Shown here: positions 33,626 through 41,613 of the stretch, piece by piece
How positions within the stretch are numbered: the first letter of the stretch is position 1
How the letters are laid out: each line of letters begins with the position of its first letter
Assembly (NCBI GenBank): GCA_963834445.1
Contig: CAWIBU010000009.1
Location: 1,736,001 to 1,800,000, forward strand
Length of the DNA: 64,000 bases
Reading direction: 5' to 3'
DNA from: PALSA-350 sp963834445
GTDB lineage: Bacteria; Acidobacteriota; Terriglobia; Terriglobales; Acidobacteriaceae
The notes under the pieces: generated by a model
Told to the model about the DNA's origin: nothing
The model's database searches: none
What the model saw: the letters and a program-made list of their open reading frames with translations, nothing else
Made by a program: the position numbers and the translations under genes

Positions 33626-36184
33626 ATGGCGAAACCTTCTTTAACCTGGGGCTCGGCGGCAAAAATCGCCTGGCGCGAACTGCAGGCTTCCCGGGCAAAA
33701 TTTCTGTTCGTCATCTTATCGGTGGCGATCGGTGTGGCCGCGCTCACCGGGGTACGCGGCTTCAGCGATTCCTTCCAGCGCACGCTGCTGGGGGAAGCGC
33801 GCACTATCATGGCCGCCGATCTCTCCGCCCGCATGTTCCGCCAGCCAACGCAGCAGGAAGAGCAGCAGCTCAACGTGATGGCCTCGCACGGCATTCAGCG
33901 AACCGAGGTAAGCGATACCATCTCCATGGTCTCGTCGCCGGGCGACCCGGTTCCGCTGCTGGTTTCGCTCAAGGCGGTTAACCCGCAGCAATATCCCTTC
34001 TACGGCACCGTTGAATTGCAACCCACTGGAAATCTGCGCCAGGTGCTCACCGATGCAACCGTCGTGGTTGCGGAAGACCTGCTCATCCGCCTGCACACCC
34101 AGGTCGGGGCAAACCTTAAAATTGGTGACTCCACCTTTCGCATCGCGGCCATCCTGGTACGCGAACCCGATCGCATGAGTTCCGGAATGGGCCTCGGTCC
34201 GCGGGTGATGATGACCCAGAGCGCTCTCGAAAAAAGTGGCCTATTGCAGCAGGGTAGCCGCTCCGGCGAGCGCTTCCTCTTTAAGCTAAGTCCCGCCGGC
34301 GGGAACATCAACACTGTGCGTGCCCGTCTGGAACAGGTGTTGCCCGACGCCCAGGTCACCGACTTCCGGGAAAGCAATCCCGCTCTCACTGACGGGCTCA
34401 AACGCTCGACCGGACTGCTCAGCCTGATCTGCCTGGTGGCCATGGTGCTGGGCGCGATCGGGGTGGCGATGGCCATGCGCGCCCATCTGCAGCAAAGGGT
34501 CGACGTATTAGCCATCATGAAGTCCATTGGCGCGCGTTCCTCCGACATTCTGCGCATCTACCTGCTGCAAACCGTGCTGTTGGGGTTAGTGGGAGGGCTG
34601 ATCGGCGTCCTGCTGGGCCTCGGCGTGGAATGGATTTTTCCCCATCTGTTGGGCAAATTGATGCCCATCCAGGCAGACCTCCGTCTGCCCTGGCACTCTG
34701 CATTGGCTGGGCTGAGCACCGGCATCCTGACCACGGTGCTCTTCTGTCTGCCACCGCTGTTACAGATTCGATCGGTTCGCCCCAACCTGGTATTGCGCCG
34801 CCTGGTCGAGGAGCCGAGCACGCAAGAAAGCCTGTGGGTACGACTGCGGCAAAGCAAGGCGCAATGGATCACGGCGGGCATCATCCTGCTGGGCCTGGGC
34901 GCCATTGCCGCGGCCCTGTCTGATTCCGTCGTGGTCGGGCGCTGGTTCGCGGGCGCTCTGTGCGTACTGCTGATCGTGATCCTGGGGGTGGCTGCTCTCA
35001 CCCTGCGCCTGGTGCGTGCCTTTCTGGCCCGCACCCGGTTGCATCTGCGCTCCTGGCTGCGCCACGGTTTGGCCAATCTGTATCGGCCCGGCAATCAATC
35101 TGCCGCCGTGCTGGCCGCCCTGGGCATGGGCGTCATGCTGATCCTGACAGTCTATTTGATGCAACACGGCGTTATTGGAGAAATGAAGTTGACCTCAGGT
35201 CCCAACCTGCCCAACATCTTCCTCGTCGACATCAGCAGCAAAGAGCTTGACGGCGTGAAGCACTTGCTGGCGCAACAGCCTGCGGTGCGGGGGGATCTCG
35301 AGACACTCCCCGTGGTTGCGGGCAGAATGATTTCCGTAGACGGCACCGCGGCCGAGGGCCTGCGGCTGAAGAACTATCCCAAGCGTCTGCTGCAGACGGT
35401 CTCCATGACTTGGTCGTCTGCGCTGCCTGCGGGCTCAACCATGGTCTCGGGGCACTGGTGGGACCAGGATGACGGCCAATCAATGGCGGTGACCGAGCAC
35501 ATTGCGCAGCGGCTGCATTTGCATCTTGGCTCGCGGATCGTGTTGACCTCGAACGGCAGACAGATCGAGGCCACGGTCGTGGCCATCATTCGTCACAACG
35601 GCCAGCACGTATACGGGCGCAGCGAATTTATCCTCACGCCGAAGGCGCTGGTAGGGCTGCCGGTGGTCTGGTATGGCGCCGTCCATGTCGATCCGCGGCA
35701 GGTTGGCACTATCCAGCGGGCGCTCTTCAATGCTTATCCAACGGTCACGGCGATCAACATCGCCGACGTGATTGAGACCGTTCAGGGGGTGGTGCAGCAG
35801 ATCACGGTCGTGGTGCGCTTTCTGGCCGCCTTCTCTATTCTGTCGGGCGCTGTCATTCTAGCCTCGAGCATTGCCAGCACCCACTTCCGCCGGGTGCGCG
35901 AGGTGGTGGTGTTAAAGACGCTGGGGGCGAAGCGAAACCATATTGCCGCGGTCTTCAGTGTTGAGTTCGTTGTGCTGGGCCTGCTGGCCGGCCTGGTGGG
36001 CGTCATCTTCGCCAATTTGCTCACCCGCATCCTGCTGCACCAGCTGGATGTGGGCTTCCATATCGAATGGCTGGCGACGGCGGCGGCCCTGGCCGGCACC
36101 GCAATTTTGGCCACGGTCACCGGATGGGCTGCCAGCTATCGCATCCTGGGCCAGAAGCCCTTGCAGATCCTGAGGGAAGAGTAA
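33626..36184 (+). CDS. Large FtsX-like ABC permease, YbbP-type
   Basis: 852 residues. An N-terminal helix (F-L-F-V-I-L-S-V-A-I-G-V-A-A-L) is followed by a big periplasmic domain, then two FtsX-like modules. The first is at about 265-390 (L-L-S-L-I-C-L-V-A-M-V-L-G-A-I-G-V-A-M-A-M, M-K-S-I-G-A-R-S-S-D-I). The second is at about 725-850 (R-R-V-R-E-V-V-V-L-K-T-L-G-A-K-R-N-H-I). There are about ten membrane helices. This is the YbbP layout. E. coli YbbAP with TesA is proposed to extract hydrophobic molecules from the membrane; the same neighbour esterase here supports that role. Confidence 0.9.
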   Translation: MAKPSLTWGSAAKIAWRELQASRAKFLFVILSVAIGVAALTGVRGFSDSFQRTLLGEARTIMAADLSARMFRQPTQQEEQQLNVMASHGIQRTEVSDTISMVSSPGDPVPLLVSLKAVNPQQYPFYGTVELQPTGNLRQVLTDATVVVAEDLLIRLHTQVGANLKIGDSTFRIAAILVREPDRMSSGMGLGPRVMMTQSALEKSGLLQQGSRSGERFLFKLSPAGGNINTVRARLEQVLPDAQVTDFRESNPALTDGLKRSTGLLSLICLVAMVLGAIGVAMAMRAHLQQRVDVLAIMKSIGARSSDILRIYLLQTVLLGLVGGLIGVLLGLGVEWIFPHLLGKLMPIQADLRLPWHSALAGLSTGILTTVLFCLPPLLQIRSVRPNLVLRRLVEEPSTQESLWVRLRQSKAQWITAGIILLGLGAIAAALSDSVVVGRWFAGALCVLLIVILGVAALTLRLVRAFLARTRLHLRSWLRHGLANLYRPGNQSAAVLAALGMGVMLILTVYLMQHGVIGEMKLTSGPNLPNIFLVDISSKELDGVKHLLAQQPAVRGDLETLPVVAGRMISVDGTAAEGLRLKNYPKRLLQTVSMTWSSALPAGSTMVSGHWWDQDDGQSMAVTEHIAQRLHLHLGSRIVLTSNGRQIEATVVAIIRHNGQHVYGRSEFILTPKALVGLPVVWYGAVHVDPRQVGTIQRALFNAYPTVTAINIADVIETVQGVVQQITVVVRFLAAFSILSGAVILASSIASTHFRRVREVVVLKTLGAKRNHIAAVFSVEFVVLGLLAGLVGVIFANLLTRILLHQLDVGFHIEWLATAAALAGTAILATVTGWAASYRILGQKPLQILREE

Positions 36185-36206
36185 AGGCTTGCCGGCGGGG
36201 CAGGGT

Positions 36207-36235
36207 TTGACCGGAATTCTTCCTGCTCTTACTAT
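36207..36235 (+). promoter_or_regulatory. Sigma70-type promoter of tRNA-Gln
   Basis: TTGACC (36207-36212) and TACTAT (36230-36235) are spaced by exactly 17 bases and point to a start near 36242, about 35 bases before the tRNA. Confidence 0.6.
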
Positions 36236-36238
36236 AGA

Positions 36239-36263
36239 GAAGCCGGTCGTGTCTGCCGGCTTC
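36239..36263 (+). terminator. Hairpin between the YbbP-like gene and tRNA-Gln
   Basis: GAAGCCGG/CCGGCTTC is a perfect eight-base stem with a nine-base loop. It may end the ABC operon, or form the leader of the tRNA-Gln precursor, since the promoter above starts transcription right at its left arm. No U-run follows. Confidence 0.45.
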
Positions 36264-36275
36264 GGTAAGCCGCAT

Positions 36276-36346
36276 TGCCCCCTCGTTCAATGGTAGGACA
36301 GCTGCCTCTGGAGCAGCATATCGGGGTTCGAATCCCTGGGGGGCAA
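36276..36346 (+). tRNA. tRNA-Gln (anticodon CTG)
   Basis: Acceptor TGCCCCC/GGGGGCA, D-arm GTTC-AATGGTA-GGAC, anticodon stem GCTGC/GCAGC with loop C-T-C-T-G-G-A (CTG), T-arm CGGGG-TTCGAAT-CCCTG, discriminator A. CCA is not encoded. The 3' part (from 36330) is repeated at 63581-63601, so this tRNA is the probable attachment site of the 27 kb island to its right. Confidence 0.95.
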
Positions 36347-36350
36347 CTCA
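36330..36350 (+). repeat. Left att-like direct repeat at the tRNA-Gln 3' end
   Basis: A 21-base stretch, GAATCC then C then TGGGGGGCAACTCA, covers the end of the T-arm, the acceptor and four bases beyond the tRNA. The copy at 63581-63601 differs only at the seventh base (A for C). Such 3'-tRNA direct repeats are the hallmark of integrated elements. Confidence 0.8.
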
Positions 36351-36710
36351 AGTATTGTAAGTTTTAGATTGTAATAGGTTTACGTGGATTGATTCGAATC
36401 CCTGCCTTTACTCGAACCTTCTCACTAGGTGGGTCATGGAGATCTGAATGGATTTACGTCCTATAGTGGGGGCTTCCGGTGCGAGTGGCTATGCTCTTAC
36501 CAGCGCATTGACAGACAGGCCCAGTTCTTCAGACGGCAAACCGAGTCTATTGACCCAATACGCTTGGATAGCCAAAAGCCTTCGCCGCATCTCAGCCGCC
36601 GATTGCCGCGAAAGCTATTTTCCTGCACCTGCAGCTGAACCCATCAAGGCCCATGCGATAGGCGCCAGTATCGGGGCCACGAGGACCAAGGCGCCCGACC
36701 GCACGCCGCG
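36351..36710. other. Left end of the island, no recognised gene
   Basis: About 360 bases without a supported gene. ATTCGAATCCCTG at 36392-36404 repeats the T-loop of tRNA-Gln, 42 bases past the left direct repeat; a like motif stands 42 bases past the right repeat. Open frames around 36429-36936 have no ribosome site and mostly overlap the HUMPS gene on the other strand. Confidence 0.45.
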
Positions 36711-37409
36711 TCACCGACCCGACTCCCGATACGCATGGACCCGCTCGCAAACCAGGCGCAGCTTATCCTCAAGATTTCCCGAAGCGGTCTTGAACGAATC
36801 GGCATCAATCGTCAACGGAGCGCCCAACACCACCAGCGGCGCTCCGTACTCTGGCGTACGGAGCGCCTGTTCGATGGAAAGACCGCCTACCGCCTGCACC
36901 GGCACGTGCACCGCGGCCACCACCTCGCGCAATTGATCGAGCGGGCTTGGCCATGGCTTGCCCATCGCGGCAAGCCCGCGGCGTTCGTCGTAGCCGACAT
37001 GGTGAATCACGAAATCGCAGCCCAGGTCTTCCAGTCTTCTCGCTGCAGCCACCATGTCCTCCGCTGCCAGGTTGTCGCCCATCACTTTCACACCGAAATC
37101 TTTCCCTGCCTGCACCACCACTTTGATCGTCTCCGGGTGAGCGCGCTCCATCACCACCACATGGGTCGCTCCCGCTTTCGCCATCATTTCTGCTTCCAGC
37201 CAACCGCCATCCATCGTTTTGAGATCGGCAACAATCGGTGTCTTGGGAAACTCCGCGCGCAAGGCACGCACCCCATTCATGCCCTCAGCGATGATGAGCG
37301 GCGTGCCCGCTTCTAACCAGTCAACACCGGCGCGCAAGGCCATGCGTGCTGTTTCCAGAGCTTCGGGAATCGAAGTGAGATCGAGCGAGATTTGTACGAT
37401 TGTGTTCAT
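36711..37409 (-). CDS. HUMPS-family enzyme (hexulose-6-phosphate synthase / keto-gulonate-6-phosphate decarboxylase-like)
   Basis: 232 residues forming a single beta/alpha barrel of the OMP-decarboxylase superfamily. Motifs: V-Q-I-S-L-D-L (catalytic strand 1 Asp), D-W-L-E-A-G-T-P-L-I, and the key D-L-K-T-M-D-G-G (D-x-K-x-x-D) near residue 62, which holds the Mg ligands and catalytic Lys. It could cleave or form a hexulose phosphate (aldol chemistry) or decarboxylate a keto-gulonate phosphate. It is the last gene of the operon and overlaps the isomerase gene by four bases. No sugar kinase lies in the operon, so the physiological substrate is open. Confidence 0.85.
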   Translation of the reverse strand: MNTIVQISLDLTSIPEALETARMALRAGVDWLEAGTPLIIAEGMNGVRALRAEFPKTPIVADLKTMDGGWLEAEMMAKAGATHVVVMERAHPETIKVVVQAGKDFGVKVMGDNLAAEDMVAAARRLEDLGCDFVIHHVGYDERRGLAAMGKPWPSPLDQLREVVAAVHVPVQAVGGLSIEQALRTPEYGAPLVVLGAPLTIDADSFKTASGNLEDKLRLVCERVHAYRESGR

Positions 37410-38293
37410 GCAGAGAGAAAGTGCTGGTCAATTTTGGCCCGGAGAAAACGCACCGATTCGCGCAATTCATCCATCCCGTCGACTCCATCCTCAATCGAAA
37501 TCCACGAATCAAACCCGACCGAGGCCAGCGTCGAGAAAATCTGATCGTAGTCATTCATGCCTTTGCCAATCACCCCATGGGACAAACGGCTGGCGTAGCC
37601 GACCGAGGTTTCTTCTTTGCGCAGGTCTTCGATCGTTCCATGTTTGAGATAGCGATCACTGGCATGCATGGTAACCACGCGATGCTTCACTTTCTCCAGC
37701 AGAACCAGCGGGTCTTCACCGGCAAGGCTCGTGTTCGAAGGATCATAGTTAACCCCAAACCATGGTGACTCGATGCGATCCACGATTTCGACGAAGACAT
37801 CCATCTTCTGGGCGAACTCGGGGTATTGCCAGTAATTGTCCTTGTAATGGTTTTCCATGGTGAGTACTACCCCATGCTCCTCCGCGAACGGCAACAGGCC
37901 CGTGATCACCCGCACCACCTGCGCCACGCCGTCTTCCCGCTTAAGCTCCGGACGCCGTTGCCCCGAGAGCACACGGCAAAAGCCTCCGCCGAAAAAAGCA
38001 GCGATCGCGATCATCTGCTTTTCGCGCTCGATCTCCTTTTGCAGCAAAACAGGATCAGGCTGGGTGAAGTCAGGAGAGCAGCAGAGCATGGGCATCGCCA
38101 GGTTGTGCTGTGCCAGCGCCGACTTTACTTCCATGAGAAAGGTCTCATCATCATGAAGAAAGCCCGAATAGAATTCCAGGCCCTCGACGCCGAGCGTTGC
38201 CGCCAGTTCAATCCAATCAAATACCGTCATGGTGCCATGAACGCACAATTCATCCATGTAGCACTTCGGGAATGCGGCCAGCCTGGGCTTCAT
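37406..38293 (-). CDS. Sugar phosphate isomerase/epimerase, xylose-isomerase-like TIM barrel
   Basis: 295 residues from ATG 38293 (GAGGGA upstream). The AP-endonuclease-2 type barrel has metal ligands in L-T-M-E-N-H-Y (Glu near 150), V-N-Y-D-P-S-N (Asp near 184), T-M-H-A-S-D-R (His near 209) and S-I-E-D-G (late Glu). Such enzymes isomerise keto- and aldo-sugars or inososes. There is no signal peptide, so it is cytoplasmic. Its 3' end overlaps the HUMPS start (ATGA); its 5' end overlaps the tail of the SDR reading frame by 44 bases. Confidence 0.85.
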   Translation of the reverse strand: MKPRLAAFPKCYMDELCVHGTMTVFDWIELAATLGVEGLEFYSGFLHDDETFLMEVKSALAQHNLAMPMLCCSPDFTQPDPVLLQKEIEREKQMIAIAAFFGGGFCRVLSGQRRPELKREDGVAQVVRVITGLLPFAEEHGVVLTMENHYKDNYWQYPEFAQKMDVFVEIVDRIESPWFGVNYDPSNTSLAGEDPLVLLEKVKHRVVTMHASDRYLKHGTIEDLRKEETSVGYASRLSHGVIGKGMNDYDQIFSTLASVGFDSWISIEDGVDGMDELRESVRFLRAKIDQHFLSA

Positions 38294-39087
38294 GAAAGGG
38301 TTCCCTCGGCGCTTTCTTGACCGGGTTCCTCCCAATGAGAGGGAATTGCTCTACGTCGAGAACGGCGCCGTTGATGAGCGCGGCCTCGTCGGAAAGAAAA
38401 TAGACGGCGGCCCACGCGATGTCTTCCGGGGATAACAGCCGGCCTGCCGGCGCGAATTGCCTGGATACGTGCGCAGGCCAGTCTTCGGGCAAGCCCTCTT
38501 TGATCTTCAAGGCAAATTCATTCGGCGTCAGCGTCCAGCCAACATTCAGTTGATTTACCCGCACCCCTTCGCCCCCGTGAGCGTCCGCAAGATTGCGCGT
38601 CATGGTCATCAAGCCGCCTTTGCAGATGGAGTACGCCAACATGTTGCGGTCTCCGCAATATGCATTGATCGAGCCAATGTTCAACACCCGGCCTGCGCCT
38701 TGTCTGCGAAAGTGAGGAAGTGCCGCTTTGATCAGAAGAAATGGCGCGCGCAAGTCGATGGCCACGGTGCGGTCAAAGAGCTCTGACATCCGTGTCCTCA
38801 ATATTTCCTCGGGTAATGGCCGCTGCGTTGTTGACCAGGCCGTCGACTCTGCCAAAGTGGCTGATGGTCTCCGCGATCAGCCGCGCAGGAACCTGCGGAT
38901 CTTCCAGCGACCCGATGCAGAAAAACGCGTTTTCACCCAGCTGCGCAGCCAGTGTCTCTGCGGCCTCTTTCCGCGTGCCATGGATCATCACCTTCGCGCC
39001 TTCTCGCGTGAAGACCCTGGCCATCCCCTCGCCAATGCCGGTGGTTGAGCCGGTCACCAGAATCACTTTGTCCTCAAGACGCTTCAT
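38250..39087 (-). pseudogene. Short-chain dehydrogenase/reductase interrupted by a single-base frameshift
   Basis: The first frame (39087 down to 38773) gives the cofactor fold T-G-S-T-T-G-I-G-E-G and L-V-N-N-A-A-A-I-T-R-G-N-I-E-D-T-D, then stops. The rest continues in another frame (down to 38250) as E-L-F-D-R-T-V-A-I-D-L-R-A-P-F with the full active site: S-I-N-A-Y-C-G-D-R-N-M-L-A-Y-S-I-C-K-G-G. One extra base near 38780-38790 explains the break; the joined protein would be of normal SDR length (about 255-275). No slippery sequence is seen, so it is a recent mutation or a sequencing error. Fourth position in the operon MFS-ADH-SDR-isomerase-HUMPS counted from the HUMPS end. Confidence 0.75.
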
Positions 39088-40127
39088 GGTCGCAGCACTC
39101 CCTTGACGATGATGCCTGTATGCATCTCTTCAAAAGCCTCGTGCCATTCCGCCAGCGGCGAAATGCGATTGAGAATCGGATCAAGATCGATCTTGCCCGT
39201 CGCCAGCAGGGAAATCACTTTCTCCCAGATTGGCCAGTTGTGCGAGAAGCTGCCCTGCAGCGTGACTGCCTTTTGCACCAGCGGGTCAAGCGAGAAATTC
39301 AACGGTTGCGGTCCCCAGCCGACTTTCGTGATATGCCCTGCCGGACGTACCAGTTCGAGCGCCAACTTGAGCGATGCGGAAACACCCGCGGCGTCGATCA
39401 CCACGTCGAGGCCGTAGCCATCGCCGAAGTTCCGAACCCACTCGGCTACATCTTCGCCGTGGCCGCCCAGGATCGTGTCGGCACCGATCTGCTGCGCCAC
39501 CGCCAGGCGCTTTGTGTCCGCAGGAATTCCGATCACCAGCACGTGTCCTGCTCCCGACAGCTTGGCCATCATGGCGCAGAGTAGCCCAATGGGTCCTGGT
39601 CCGATGACTGCAACCGTGTCGCCCGGGCGTATGGGAGATTGCACGCAGACCGCATTGTAGGCCACGCAACAAGGCTCAGTCAGCGAAGCTTTTTCCAAAG
39701 CCAATGAGGAGGGCACCCGGTGCAAGCACCGCGCAGGTACTTTGACGAAGGGCGCCATGGCGCCATTGACGCCATAGCCAAATCCCAGTCGCTTCGGCTC
39801 CAGGTTATACAGTCCCTGGCGCAGGAAAGCGGAGTCCGGCGGAAGCACCGCAGCCGTCTCGCTCACCACACGGTCACGTTCTTTGAACCCCGTTACGCGG
39901 CTGCCTGCCCGCGCAACGAAGCCGGCAAACTCATGGCCCAGCACAACGGGATAATTCACGGGCCAACTCTGCTTGCCGTTGTACTGATGCAAATCGCTGC
40001 CGCAGATGCCGACCGCCTCTACCTTGAACTGCACATCTTCATCGCCGATAACCGGCATGGGAATTTCACGAAGCTCTACCGAGTGCGGGTCTCTTGCGTA
40101 GTTTACTAATCCAAGCATGCCGATCAT
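39084..40127 (-). CDS. Medium-chain alcohol/sugar dehydrogenase with a single zinc site
   Basis: 347 residues. GroES-like domain with the catalytic zinc Cys in G-I-C-G-S-D-L-H, G-H-E-F (His-Glu), and Rossmann motif V-I-G-P-G-P-I-G-L-L near 180. The structural-zinc lobe that normally has four cysteines reads V-S-E-T-A-A-V-L-P-P-D-S-A-F-L-R-Q-G-L-Y-N-L with none. The likely action is NAD(P)-dependent oxidation of a sugar or polyol. It overlaps the SDR start by four bases. ATG 40118 is an alternative start three codons in. Confidence 0.88.
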   Translation of the reverse strand: MIGMLGLVNYARDPHSVELREIPMPVIGDEDVQFKVEAVGICGSDLHQYNGKQSWPVNYPVVLGHEFAGFVARAGSRVTGFKERDRVVSETAAVLPPDSAFLRQGLYNLEPKRLGFGYGVNGAMAPFVKVPARCLHRVPSSLALEKASLTEPCCVAYNAVCVQSPIRPGDTVAVIGPGPIGLLCAMMAKLSGAGHVLVIGIPADTKRLAVAQQIGADTILGGHGEDVAEWVRNFGDGYGLDVVIDAAGVSASLKLALELVRPAGHITKVGWGPQPLNFSLDPLVQKAVTLQGSFSHNWPIWEKVISLLATGKIDLDPILNRISPLAEWHEAFEEMHTGIIVKGVLRP

Positions 40128-40175
40128 TGTGCGTAATCCCTCGCGGACAAATCAATGAAATAAGAACTATTTCGC

Positions 40176-41501
40176 TTACACGTCAAAGGTCGATATCGCT
40201 AATCGCTTTCGCTGATAGCCAGCCATGTATTGCGAAAACCAGGCAATGCCCAGGTTTCCATAGAGCGGGATCTGGTAAGCCAGGGCAGTGCTATGCAGCG
40301 CCTCTGCGAGCAGCCCCATCAGCGGCGTCATGACCGCGCCGCCAACGATCGCCATCACCAGAAAGGATCCGGCGATGTTGGTGTTGGCGCCCAGATCCTT
40401 CAGCCCCATGGCAAAAATAGTGGGGAACATCAGCGACAAAAAGAAACTCGTCAGCAGGATGGCCACTAAACCAGTCCAGTTGCGGGCAAAAATTCCCAGC
40501 AGCAGCAGGGCGACGTTGATCACGGAATACGTAGTCATGATGCTGCTTGGCGAGAAGCTGCGCATCAAGGCGGTGGAAGTGAAGCGGCCGATTGCGAAAA
40601 GCCCCATGGTGCATGCTAAAAAGATGCCGGCCAACCGGTCGGTAGTATGGCCATATTCTTTGCAGTAGGGGATGAAGTAACTCCAGATACAGACGGAAGA
40701 TCCGACGTACAAAAACTGCGCAACGACAGCGAAGAGAAAATGCGGCTGGTGCAGTAACATGCGCCAGTTTCCAGTTGTTTCCGTCGCCTCCTCTCTAGCC
40801 CGCAAAAAGGCAGGAAAGCGCGTGGCGGCGATCATGCCGGCCCACACCAGCGCAAGACAGCCTAAGACAAGATAAGGCGCCACCACCCGCATCGTCTCGC
40901 TATGCAGGTAAGCGCCGTAAGTGCCGGCAGTCTGCATCGCGCTCACCTGCGGCCGAGTGAGCTCCACGCCAGAAAAAATAAATGCGGTACCCGCCAGAAT
41001 CCCCGTGATGCAGCCCAAAGGATTGAACGCCTGGGCGAGGTTGAGCCGTTGCTCCGAACTTGCCGTGGGGCCAAGCTGGGCTACGAATGGGTTCGACGCA
41101 GTCTCGAGAATCGAGAGTCCGCTCGCCATGACAAACAGCGCTGCCAGGAAAAATCCATATCGGCCCGAATTGGCCGCAGGCAGAAAAAGAAAGCACCCAG
41201 TGGCAAATAAGATCAGGCCGGTGAGAAAGCCGGATTTGTAACCATGGCGTTTCATCAGCAGGCCTGCCGGCAGAGCCAGCAGAAAGTAGCCCAGGTAGAA
41301 GGCCGACTGCACCAGCCCCGCCTGAAACCGGCTGATCTCAAACGACTTCATAAACTGCCGAATGAGCACGTCGTTCAGATTATTGGGAATACCCCAAAGA
41401 AAAAAAAGACCGCAAACCAGCACAAACGATCGCATCACACCCGGTGGCAGCCACCCCGTTGACAACGCGGACGGTGCATCAGTTTTTGTGGAAGGGATCA
41501 T
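40176..41501 (-). CDS. FucP-like major facilitator sugar:H+ symporter
   Basis: 441 residues with twelve hydrophobic segments. L-F-F-L-W-G-I-P-N-N-L-N-D-V-L-I near residue 33-48 is the FucP signature, whose Asp/Glu pair takes part in proton coupling; L-E-T-A-S-N-P-F-V near 132 is the second family motif. FucP members carry L-fucose, L-galactose, D-arabinose or related sugars. AGGAG precedes the ATG. First gene of the left-going operon, 48 bases before the dehydrogenase, and divergent from GH35. Confidence 0.9.
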   Translation of the reverse strand: MIPSTKTDAPSALSTGWLPPGVMRSFVLVCGLFFLWGIPNNLNDVLIRQFMKSFEISRFQAGLVQSAFYLGYFLLALPAGLLMKRHGYKSGFLTGLILFATGCFLFLPAANSGRYGFFLAALFVMASGLSILETASNPFVAQLGPTASSEQRLNLAQAFNPLGCITGILAGTAFIFSGVELTRPQVSAMQTAGTYGAYLHSETMRVVAPYLVLGCLALVWAGMIAATRFPAFLRAREEATETTGNWRMLLHQPHFLFAVVAQFLYVGSSVCIWSYFIPYCKEYGHTTDRLAGIFLACTMGLFAIGRFTSTALMRSFSPSSIMTTYSVINVALLLLGIFARNWTGLVAILLTSFFLSLMFPTIFAMGLKDLGANTNIAGSFLVMAIVGGAVMTPLMGLLAEALHSTALAYQIPLYGNLGIAWFSQYMAGYQRKRLAISTFDV

Positions 41502-41569
41502 TTCCGGTTACTCCTGGTGACCTGCTTGGTGCTCAGCAAGCCAGCTTACAGCATCCGCCGCAAGGCAAG

Positions 41570-41579
41570 AGGTTAACCT
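41570..41579. promoter_or_regulatory. Palindrome in the FucP/GH35 divergent promoter region
   Basis: AGGTTAACCT is a perfect ten-base palindrome in the 112-base gap between the two divergent genes, 35 bases before the GH35 start. It is a candidate operator; no regulator is assigned. Confidence 0.35.
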
Positions 41580-41613
41580 TCTCTGCTACCTTGGTCGCGG
41601 AGAAAAACCAGCC

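Noticed and set aside
36448..36936. 162-codon plus-strand ORF at the left island end, considered as an integrase remnant
   Set aside because: No R-H-R-Y recombinase residues; its second half is the shadow of the HUMPS gene.
38776..38797. Programmed ribosomal frameshift in the SDR gene
   Set aside because: No slippery heptamer, stem-loop or internal ribosome site is seen; a plain mutation or sequencing error explains it better.
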